Below, piece after piece: positions 1 through 5,720 of a stretch of DNA of 6,280 bases. The position numbers were made by a program, and so were the translations under genes. Source of the stretch: Planococcus sp. (in: firmicutes) (GTDB lineage: Bacteria; Bacillota; Bacilli; Bacillales_A; Planococcaceae); assembly GCA_030147455.1 (NCBI GenBank), contig JASKZU010000240.1, forward strand, positions 1-6,280. Direction: 5' to 3'. The notes beneath the pieces are model-generated. The model saw only the letters and a program-made list of their open reading frames with translations. It was not told where the DNA came from and made no database searches. Position 1 is the stretch's first letter. Every line of letters starts with the position of its first letter.

Positions 1-827
1 ATGGTTTTTATTTGCTGTCATGGTACAGTGAGGGCGTTTATTCGTTCCGCGAGGAAGTAGTAGCGGCTCTGCAAAACGTGGCGGACTGCATCGGCATTTA
101 TGAGAAAAAGCGCTTTGATACAAAAGGCCAGTATATTGAGGGCGATGATTTTGTGGCCGGAGAACGCGGAGAGTTTCCGCTTATCGTCAAAGAAAACGGC
201 ATGAACTTCGCCGTGTATTTAAACGACGGGGCGATGACGGGCATTTTCCTGGATCAGCGGGATGTCCGCCAAACGATCCGGACCAAATACGCACAAGACA
301 AAACGGTGCTCAACACCTTTTCCTATACCGGCGCCTTTTCGGTGGCAGCGGCTCTTGGCGGTGCAGACAAGACGACGAGTGTGGATCTGGCCAAGCGCAG
401 TTCTGCCAAGACAATCGAACAATTCAGCATCAACGGCATCGATTTTGAAGAACAGGATATCTTAGTAATGGATGTATTCCAGTATTTCAAATATGCCAAG
501 CGCAAAGAACTTACTTTTGATGTCGTTGTTTTGGATCCTCCAAGCTTTGCGCGTTCGAAAAAGTACACATTCAGCGCCGCGAAAGATTATACGGGATTGA
601 TGAAAGAAGCGATCGACATTACAGCCTCTCAAGGACTGATTGTGGCATCGACCAACAGCGCATCGTTCAACTTGAAGAAATTCACCCGCATGATTGACCA
701 GGCGTTCAAAGACAGAGGCAAAACCTACAAGGTCGTAGAAACATTCAGCCTCCCGTCGGATTTCCATGTAGACCGTAGATTTCCAGAAGGCGATTACTTA
801 AAGGTATTATTTCTTCGCCTGCAGTAA
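1..827 (+). CDS. Class I SAM-dependent rRNA methyltransferase, RlmI-like (5' truncated by window edge)
   Basis: The frame is open to the left edge (first full codon at 3), so the TTG at 12 is not the start. 274 residues are visible. The family is usually about 390-400 aa, so the N-terminal PUA domain and part of the linker domain are missing. In visible-residue numbering, the SAM-binding motif I is V102-LNTFSYTGAFS, followed by the acidic motif TSVDLAKRS. The motif IV catalytic loop is D178-PPSF, and the C-terminus carries the family's FPEGDYLKV segment. E. coli RlmI makes m5C1962 in 23S rRNA. Here the residue aligned by eye with RlmI's motif VI cysteine (SCS) is Asn218 (STNSAS), so the exact target base and chemistry are uncertain and I give no symbol. 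The product should be cytoplasmic. A terminator follows directly, so the gene is separate from the efflux genes. Family assignment is firm; substrate is inferred. Confidence 0.9.
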   Translation, partial: GFYLLSWYSEGVYSFREEVVAALQNVADCIGIYEKKRFDTKGQYIEGDDFVAGERGEFPLIVKENGMNFAVYLNDGAMTGIFLDQRDVRQTIRTKYAQDKTVLNTFSYTGAFSVAAALGGADKTTSVDLAKRSSAKTIEQFSINGIDFEEQDILVMDVFQYFKYAKRKELTFDVVVLDPPSFARSKKYTFSAAKDYTGLMKEAIDITASQGLIVASTNSASFNLKKFTRMIDQAFKDRGKTYKVVETFSLPSDFHVDRRFPEGDYLKVLFLRLQ

Positions 828-847
828 GTTCAGGATCGAATATAAGC

Positions 848-889
848 GCGGAAGGGCATTCGATATAGAATGTGCGTCCGTGTTTTTTT
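848..889 (+). terminator. Rho-independent terminator after the methyltransferase gene
   Basis: An imperfect hairpin has outer stem CGGA (849-852) with TCCG (877-880) and inner stem CATTC (857-861, C-first) with GAATG (868-872), joined by a short internal loop and a GATATA loop. It is followed by TGTTTTTTT (881-889). It lies 20 nt after the methyltransferase stop codon. The internal mismatches make it moderate in strength, but the T-run and placement are typical. Confidence 0.7.
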
Positions 890-924
890 GTGCATTCGGT
901 GCCGTGTGTTCCGCTCGCATCAGC

Positions 925-930
925 TATAAT
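925..930 (+). promoter_or_regulatory. -10 box of a likely SigA promoter for the efflux operon
   Basis: A perfect TATAAT stands 33 nt before the MFS start codon and downstream of the methyltransferase terminator, where a new transcript must begin. No good TTGACA-like -35 is seen at 16-18 bp spacing (902-907 is CCGTGT), and there is no TG extension. The promoter may therefore be weak or need an activator. No MerR-type palindrome is present between -35 and -10 here, unlike at 3955-3985. Confidence 0.5.
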
Positions 931-963
931 GAAACAAGAAGTTGAAAAGATGGAGGCGGCAGT

Positions 964-2175
964 ATGGCAAAAGCAATTTCGTCCCAGGGAGCGTCAAATC
1001 CGGTTTATCCTATCATGTTCGCAATCGGCGGGGTTCATTTATTGAACGATTCGCTTCAAGCGGTTATTCCGGCAATGTTTCCGATTTTAGAAAAAGACAT
1101 GGGACTGACATTTACGCAGCTCGGCCTGATCGCTTTTGCGCTCAATATGGTGGCATCGGTGCTGCAGCCGGTCATCGGCTTTATCAGCGATAAGAAACCG
1201 ATGCCGTACGCATTGCCGCTCGGCATGGTGTTTTCGTTTGTCGGCATTGCCGGATTGGCGTTTGCGCCGGAATATTGGCTCGTGTTGGTATCGGTTCTGT
1301 TCCTCGGCTTTGGGTCGGCGATTTTCCATCCGGAAGGCTCAAAAGTCTGCTATATGGCCGCCGGATCCCGGCGCGGCTTGTCGCAGTCAATTTACCAGGT
1401 CGGCGGCAATTCCGGCCAGGCGTTGGCACCGCTGATCAGTGCATTTATCCTCGTGCCGCTCGGACAGATCGGTGCAGCATTGTTTTTGTTTGTGGCAGCG
1501 CTTGGAATTTTCGTGCTGACGAAAATCTCCGCCTGGTATAAAGCCCAGCTAGAGCGGGACAAATTGGCGAAAGTGAAAAAAGCTGTATTGTCTTCACTGC
1601 CGCCGCTGACGAAAAAGCAGGTGGGCACGGCGTTGTCGCTGCTGCTGTTGATTATTTTCGCGCGAACCTTTTATATTACGACACTCACCAGCTTTTACAT
1701 ATTTCATTTGATGGATAATTACAGTTTAACGATCCAGCAAGGGCAGATGTTCATCTTTCTGTTTCTGGGCATCGGCGCATTCGGCACCTTTTTTGGAGGG
1801 CCGCTTGCCGACCGCATCGGCCGAAAACGCGTTATCGTATTATCGCTGCTTGTACCGATCCCGCTGGCGCTCGTGCTGCCTTACGTAGCTTTGCCGGCAG
1901 TGGCAGCTATCCTTGGCGTACTTGGCTTTTTCCTCATGCTTAGCTTTTCTGTTATGGTCGTTTATGCACAGGAACTGGTACCAAGTAAGATCGGCACGAT
2001 GTCTGGGCTGACAGTCGGGCTGGCGTTTGGGATGGGAGCGATCGGTGCAGTCGTTATCGGTATTTTAATGGATTCGATCGGCGTATACGAAACGATGATC
2101 GTCATTTCTGTTTTGCCGCTTCTCGGGCTTGCCGGGCTGGCGCTCCCAAACGATCGGAAGATTTCAGCAGCATAA
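964..2175 (+). CDS. fsr: MFS efflux transporter, fosmidomycin-resistance (Fsr) family
   Basis: This 403-aa membrane protein has the usual length and about 12 hydrophobic segments, with a charged central loop near residues 190-220 between the two six-helix halves. Family hallmarks that I recall from E. coli Fsr are all present: HLLNDSLQ (25-32), LQPVIGF (67-73), DKKPMPYALPLGM (76-88), FHPEGSKV (121-128), QSIYQVGGNSG (141-151), the motif A copy GGPLADRIGRKRV (278-290), YAQELVP (334-340) and GLAFGMG (352-358). Fsr proteins are proton-driven exporters in the cytoplasmic membrane; the family is named for fosmidomycin resistance, but the substrates of most Bacillales members are unknown. The start ATG has GGAGG (952-956) 7 nt upstream. 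The next gene starts 31 nt after the stop with no terminator between, so the two are probably co-transcribed. Family is firm; substrate is unknown. Confidence 0.92.
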   Translation: MAKAISSQGASNPVYPIMFAIGGVHLLNDSLQAVIPAMFPILEKDMGLTFTQLGLIAFALNMVASVLQPVIGFISDKKPMPYALPLGMVFSFVGIAGLAFAPEYWLVLVSVLFLGFGSAIFHPEGSKVCYMAAGSRRGLSQSIYQVGGNSGQALAPLISAFILVPLGQIGAALFLFVAALGIFVLTKISAWYKAQLERDKLAKVKKAVLSSLPPLTKKQVGTALSLLLLIIFARTFYITTLTSFYIFHLMDNYSLTIQQGQMFIFLFLGIGAFGTFFGGPLADRIGRKRVIVLSLLVPIPLALVLPYVALPAVAAILGVLGFFLMLSFSVMVVYAQELVPSKIGTMSGLTVGLAFGMGAIGAVVIGILMDSIGVYETMIVISVLPLLGLAGLALPNDRKISAA

Positions 2176-2206
2176 ACAGGCTGGATTTGAATAGGAGATG
2201 GAACCA

Positions 2207-3946
2207 ATGAAGCAAGACCAAAAAAAGCAAGGGCTTAAACCATTCCTCACGCTGCTCACGTCATTGAAGATACCGAAATGGGCGCTTGTTTTCGGACTGG
2301 GGACAAGTCTTGTCACAACGCTGGTCGGTTTGCTTGTGCCGTTATTGACCAAAGAATTGGTGGACGGCTTTTCGATTGAAGCACTCAACGGCACAATCAT
2401 CGCAGCACTCGGTGCGGCATTTATCTTGCAGGCTATTATCAACGGCGTCTCGATTTACTTGTTGAGTATGGTCGGACAGCGTATCGTAGCGGGACTTCGT
2501 GAACGCATGTGGCTTCATTTACTGCGTTTGCGTGTAAGTTATTTTGACCAGCAGGCGAGCGGCCAAACGGTCAGCCGTGTTGTGAACGATACTGGCATTG
2601 TACGGAACTTGATCACAGATCATTTTCCAAATTTCGTTACAGGCATCATCACCATCATCGGCGCGGTCGTTATTTTGCTGCTTCTTGATTGGAAAATGAC
2701 GTTGATCATGATGCTCGCTGTACCGTTGACCATTGCGATCATGATTCCGCTTGGCCGCCGCATGGCGAAAATCTCCCGCAACTTGCAGGACGAAACAGCG
2801 AATTTTACTGGAGACGTCCAGCAAACACTAGGTGAAATCCGTCTGATGAAAGCATCCACTGCTGAGCAAGTCGAAGAACAGCGCGGACTTTTCGGCATCC
2901 AGAAGCTCTACGGCCTCGGCATGAAAGAAGCAAAAGTCTATGCGCTGATCGGGCCGCTTATGTATTTGGTCGTCATGGTCGTAATCGTCATGATTATCGG
3001 CTATGGCGGCATCCGCGTGGCAGACGGTTCGATGTCGACAGGCTCGCTTGTCGCATTTTTGTTGTATTTGTTCCAAATCATTGTACCGCTGGCAACCTTC
3101 GCGCGCTTTTTTACCGAGTTGCAAAAAGCGACCGGTGCAACCGAGCGCATTATCGATATCCTGGAGCTGCCGCCGGAAGAGCAAGCACCTGGCGAAGTAA
3201 TCGATATCAGCAGCAAAACACTGCGCCTCGAAGATGTCAGCTTTTCCTATGCCACGGGGGATCCCGTGCTGCAAGGGGTCTCGTTTGAAGCACAGCCGGG
3301 ACAGAAAATCGCGTTTGCCGGCCCGAGCGGAGGCGGGAAAACCACCGTATTCGGTTTGATCGAGCGATTTTACGAACCGACAAGCGGTATGATTACGATC
3401 GGAAATCAACCGATCGATAAAGTCGCTATCGCCGCATGGCGTGATCAAATCGGCTATGTATCGCAGGAAAGCGCCATGATGGGCGGTACGATTCGCGCTA
3501 ACCTCATCTACGGGTTGCCGAATGCTGAAGGGATTACCGATGAAGAATTATGGCGTGTTGCCCGCATGGCATATGCCGAAGAATTCATTAACGGATTTCC
3601 AGATGGACTCGATACCGAAGTCGGTGAACGCGGCGTGAAATTATCCGGTGGCCAGCGCCAGCGCATTGCCATTGCCCGTGCCTTTTTGCGTGACCCGAAA
3701 ATATTGATGATGGACGAGGCGACCGCAAGCCTTGACAGCCAGTCCGAAGGCATTGTCCAGCAGGCGCTTGGGCGTTTGATGGAAGGACGCACGACACTCG
3801 TTATTGCCCACCGCTTGTCGACAATCGTCGATGCAGACCAAATCGTCTTTATTGAAAATGGGCGTGTGACCGGGACAGGAAAACACCGGGAACTGATTGA
3901 CAAGCACGTATTGTACCGTGAATTTGCCGAACAACAACTAACGTAA
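2207..3946 (+). CDS. bmrA: BmrA-type multidrug ABC half-transporter (membrane domain fused to ATPase)
   Basis: 579 aa, close in length to B. subtilis BmrA (about 589) and very similar throughout. Residues 1-310 form the exporter membrane domain with six hydrophobic segments (roughly 26-48, 63-88, 141-160, 163-182, 246-268, 278-300). It includes LLTKELVDGFS, SYFDQQASGQTVSRVVNDT and KATGATERIIDIL. The ATPase domain follows: A-loop Tyr348, Walker A GPSGGGKTT (372-380, Lys378), Q-loop Gln420, signature LSGGQRQR (479-486), Walker B ILMMDE with catalytic Glu504, D-loop SLD and His535. All catalytic residues are intact, so an active ATPase is expected. It should work as a homodimer in the cytoplasmic membrane, exporting hydrophobic drugs. 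An upstream in-frame ATG (2198) abuts the ribosome binding site AGGAG (2193-2197) with no spacing; ATG 2207 has 9 nt spacing and is preferred. It is second in the operon, after the MFS gene. Confidence 0.93.
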   Translation: MKQDQKKQGLKPFLTLLTSLKIPKWALVFGLGTSLVTTLVGLLVPLLTKELVDGFSIEALNGTIIAALGAAFILQAIINGVSIYLLSMVGQRIVAGLRERMWLHLLRLRVSYFDQQASGQTVSRVVNDTGIVRNLITDHFPNFVTGIITIIGAVVILLLLDWKMTLIMMLAVPLTIAIMIPLGRRMAKISRNLQDETANFTGDVQQTLGEIRLMKASTAEQVEEQRGLFGIQKLYGLGMKEAKVYALIGPLMYLVVMVVIVMIIGYGGIRVADGSMSTGSLVAFLLYLFQIIVPLATFARFFTELQKATGATERIIDILELPPEEQAPGEVIDISSKTLRLEDVSFSYATGDPVLQGVSFEAQPGQKIAFAGPSGGGKTTVFGLIERFYEPTSGMITIGNQPIDKVAIAAWRDQIGYVSQESAMMGGTIRANLIYGLPNAEGITDEELWRVARMAYAEEFINGFPDGLDTEVGERGVKLSGGQRQRIAIARAFLRDPKILMMDEATASLDSQSEGIVQQALGRLMEGRTTLVIAHRLSTIVDADQIVFIENGRVTGTGKHRELIDKHVLYREFAEQQLT

Positions 3947-3954
3947 TTTCTTGC

Positions 3955-3985
3955 TTGACCTTGACGCAGCGTAAAGGTTTATAGT
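3955..3985 (+). promoter_or_regulatory. MerR-type promoter and operator in front of the Mta/TipA-like regulator
   Basis: The -35 TTGACC (3955-3960) and -10 TATAGT (3980-3985) are separated by 19 bp, the overlong spacer typical of MerR-activated promoters. A 19-bp imperfect palindrome, CCTTGACGCAGCGTAAAGG (3959-3977), lies between them: two 9-nt arms around a central A, with one mismatched pair. This layout fits autoregulation, with the regulator untwisting the spacer DNA so that RNA polymerase can use it. Transcription would begin near 3992. Only one such site is seen in the window. Confidence 0.85.
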
Positions 3986-4007
3986 GAAGCTATCAGGAGG
4001 TGGCGGC

Positions 4008-4757
4008 ATGGAATATACCGTACAAAAATTGGCGGTGCTTGCTGGAATCAGTGCCCGGGCTTTGCGCCATTACGATGCGATTGGGCTGTTGACTCCACCG
4101 AAAAACGAATCAGGCTACCGCTGCTACGGCACCCTGGAAGTAGACCGGCTTCAACAAATTCTGCTGTACCGGGAACTGGGATTCAGACTGGACGCCATTG
4201 CCAGACTGCTGGATGACCCGGAATTTGACGAAGTGCAGGCGCTTGCTGAACATCACAAAGAGCTGATAGCCAAGCGCAGCCGGTTGGACCTCTTGATTGA
4301 AAATGTGGAAACGACCATTTCCGCTAAAAGAGGAGAGAGGCACATGAGCGACCACGAAAAATTTGAAGGATTCAAACAGCAGCTGGTGACAGACAACGAA
4401 GACGCCTACGGCAGTGAAATCCGCAGAAAATACGGCGACCGACTGGTGGACGCATCGAATGCGAAACTGCTCGGGATGAACAAAGAAAGATACGAAGCTT
4501 TTTGCAAGCTCGAACAGGACATTCTCGATAAGCTCGGAATGGCACTTGGAAGCGACCCGAGAAAGTCGGCAGGCCAGGAAATTGCTGCTTTGCACAAAGA
4601 ATGGCTCAACTTTACCTGGCCATCTTATGATCCCGAGGCGCACCGGGGACTTGCAGAAATGTATGCAGCAGATGAGCGATTTGCCGCTTATTACAACAAA
4701 GCAGGCGCAGGAGCTGCGCAGTTTTTGCGCGATGCCATCGTTTGCTATACGGAATAA
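4008..4757 (+). CDS. MerR-family transcriptional activator with TipAS ligand-binding domain (Mta/TipA-like)
   Basis: 249 aa, about the length of B. subtilis Mta and Streptomyces TipAL. Residues 1-70 are the MerR winged helix: helix-turn-helix around 4-22 with ALRHYDAIGLL, wing GYRCYG (36-41), and the second helical pair LQQILLYRELGFRLDAIARLLDDP. Residues about 76-107 form the dimerising antiparallel coiled-coil helix. Residues about 116-249 match the TipAS domain, including DAYGSEIRRKYGD, HRGLAEMYAADERF and GAAQFLRDAI. Mta and TipAL activate multidrug efflux or drug-response genes, and their own genes, on binding drugs. ATG 4008 is chosen because AGGAGGT (3995-4001) precedes it by 6 nt; the in-frame GTG at 3984 lies inside the -10 box and cannot be used from this promoter. 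The gene follows the ABC pump by 61 nt and has its own promoter. The ligand is unknown. Control of the upstream pumps is inferred from position only. Confidence 0.92.
   Translation: MEYTVQKLAVLAGISARALRHYDAIGLLTPPKNESGYRCYGTLEVDRLQQILLYRELGFRLDAIARLLDDPEFDEVQALAEHHKELIAKRSRLDLLIENVETTISAKRGERHMSDHEKFEGFKQQLVTDNEDAYGSEIRRKYGDRLVDASNAKLLGMNKERYEAFCKLEQDILDKLGMALGSDPRKSAGQEIAALHKEWLNFTWPSYDPEAHRGLAEMYAADERFAAYYNKAGAGAAQFLRDAIVCYTE
4331..4346 (+). promoter_or_regulatory. Internal ribosome binding site and start codon for a free TipAS domain
   Basis: Inside the regulator gene, AGGAG (4331-4335, within AAAAGAGGAG) is followed after 8 nt by an in-frame ATG at 4344 (Met113 of the full protein). This is precisely where the coiled coil ends and the TipAS domain begins. 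Initiation here would give a 137-residue protein (4344-4757) lacking the DNA-binding part. Streptomyces tipA is known to make such a short TipAS product from an internal in-frame start. The site is plain in the sequence; its use in this organism is inferred. Confidence 0.55.
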
Positions 4758-4766
4758 TTAAAGTAG

Positions 4767-4800
4767 AAAAACCGGACTGCATCAAGAGTCCGGTTTTTTT
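4767..4800 (+). terminator. Strong Rho-independent terminator after the MerR-type regulator
   Basis: A perfect 8-bp stem, ACCGGACT (4771-4778) with AGTCCGGT (4787-4794), encloses an 8-nt loop. The stem is extended by A4767-4770 pairing with T4795-4798, and the run of seven T ends at 4800. It lies 10 nt after the stop codon. The A-run before the stem means it could also act weakly on the opposite strand. Confidence 0.93.
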
Positions 4801-4862
4801 GGATAGTGTCTGGTTTCAGCCGGGGAGCCAGGGGAATGGAATAGGAAAAGGGAGTGACAGCT

Positions 4863-5624
4863 GTGGCCTCAAATACGATAAAAATTATGAGTTTTAATAT
4901 TGCTTCCGGTCAGCGTCTTGACGGTGAACTGGACCTGGAACTGGTGGCGAAGGCCATCGAAGATGGTGAAGCGGACATAATCGGCCTGCAGGAAGTCGAC
5001 CGTAATTTTTCAGACCGCAGTGGATTTGTCGATCAGGCAAAATGGCTTTCAAAGCGTCTCGATATGGAAATGATCTATGGCCCTAACCTGATCGAACGAA
5101 CCGGCCATAAAGAACGCCCTAAACGTGAATATGGCAATGCGATACTGAGCCGCTATTCAATCGAATCTTCGAGTAACCATGACTTGAGTTCAGTGGAAGC
5201 CAACCCTGAAGAGTTCGAACCCCGCGGGCTGCTCGAAGCGGTCATTGACACTGGCAGCTTCCGCTTTTCTTTCTACAATACCCATTTGTCGCTTATAGCT
5301 GAAGAAGTAGAGGATAATCTGACGGAAATATTGGAAATTACCAAGAACAATCCATTGCCGAAAGTATTAACCGGTGACTTTAATGCCGCGCCGACCACTG
5401 AACATATCAAGCGGTTTACACGCTCTTTCTGCAATGCCTTCGGTGAAAAGGGCCCTTATCCGGAAACCTATAAAAAAGAAGGGGACCACGGCCAAAAAAT
5501 TGATTACATCTTCCATGATGACCAATTTTCAGCTGAAAAGACATGGACGGTGGAGAGCGAGGCTTCCGACCATGTGCCGATTGCGGCCCAGCTCAATTAT
5601 TTACAAAAGGATAACAATCTTTAA
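4863..5624 (+). CDS. Endonuclease/exonuclease/phosphatase (EEP) fold protein, copy 1
   Basis: 253 aa, a complete single-domain metal-dependent hydrolase of the DNase I/ExoIII-like EEP superfamily. All usual catalytic positions are visible: Asn12 (SFNIASG), Glu44 (LQEVDR), Tyr90-Gly91-Asn92, Arg121, His141 (NTHL), Asp172/Asn174 (GDFNAAP), Asp214 (IDYIF), and Asp236-His237 (SDHVPI). It should cleave a phosphodiester or phosphomonoester with Mg2+, but EEP members act on DNA, RNA, nucleotides, phosphoinositides or sphingomyelin, so the substrate cannot be called. There is no signal peptide or membrane segment, so it is probably cytoplasmic. GTG 4863 is chosen because GGGAG (4850-4854) precedes it by 8 nt; GTG 4854, three codons earlier, overlaps that site but remains possible (256 aa). 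No clear promoter is seen in the 62 nt after the upstream terminator. A paralogue follows 96 nt downstream. Confidence 0.88.
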   Translation: MASNTIKIMSFNIASGQRLDGELDLELVAKAIEDGEADIIGLQEVDRNFSDRSGFVDQAKWLSKRLDMEMIYGPNLIERTGHKERPKREYGNAILSRYSIESSSNHDLSSVEANPEEFEPRGLLEAVIDTGSFRFSFYNTHLSLIAEEVEDNLTEILEITKNNPLPKVLTGDFNAAPTTEHIKRFTRSFCNAFGEKGPYPETYKKEGDHGQKIDYIFHDDQFSAEKTWTVESEASDHVPIAAQLNYLQKDNNL

Positions 5625-5654
5625 CACTTCTGACATCTAGATCCCGTGCTCTCC

Positions 5655-5663
5655 TGTTATAAT
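5655..5663 (+). promoter_or_regulatory. Extended -10 promoter for the second EEP gene
   Basis: TG-T-TATAAT is a perfect -10 (5658-5663) with the extended TG element one base upstream, 57 nt before the ATG at 5721. No good -35 lies at 16-18 bp (5635-5640 is ATCTAG), but extended -10 promoters tolerate this. The same eleven bases, TATAATGAAAC, occur at the efflux-operon promoter (925-935). It suggests that copy 2 can be transcribed independently of copy 1. Confidence 0.65.
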
Positions 5664-5707
5664 GAAACCAATAAATGCAGCAGCCAATGATTCGTTTCAT
5701 GATGAAA
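5662..5707 (+). repeat. ATGAAA-type inverted repeats in the leader of the second EEP gene
   Basis: ATGAAAC (5662-5668), overlapping the -10 box, is exactly complementary to GTTTCAT (5694-5700), 25 nt away. The latter also forms a perfect palindrome, TTTCATGATGAAA (5695-5707), running into the ribosome binding site. The arms could pair in the leader RNA or be an operator. The repeats are visible, but short and AT-rich, so a role is unproven. Confidence 0.3.
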
Positions 5708-5720
5708 AGGAGAGGGTCGC

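Noticed and set aside
1..3. ATG at the very first base as a start codon
   Set aside because: It is in a different frame from the methyltransferase and soon meets stop codons; the true start lies left of the window.
2198..2206. ATG 2198 as the start of the ABC transporter
   Set aside because: It directly abuts the AGGAG ribosome binding site with no spacing, whereas ATG 2207 has normal spacing.
2828..3448. 206-codon open frame on the - strand inside the ABC transporter gene
   Set aside because: It is fully antisense to the conserved BmrA-like coding region, has no recognisable domain and is explained by codon bias on the + strand.
3984..4007. Upstream GTG as a longer start for the MerR-type regulator
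   Set aside because: It overlaps the -10 box of the gene's own promoter, and the extra residues are the translated ribosome binding site; ATG 4008 fits much better.
4110..4643. 177-codon open frame on the - strand inside the MerR-type gene
   Set aside because: It is antisense to a well-supported gene and its translation shows no family motif.
4810..4831. Possible hairpin (CTGG...CCAG with wobble pairs) just before EEP copy 1
   Set aside because: The stem has only four strong pairs plus wobble pairs, with no T-run and no match to a known riboswitch.
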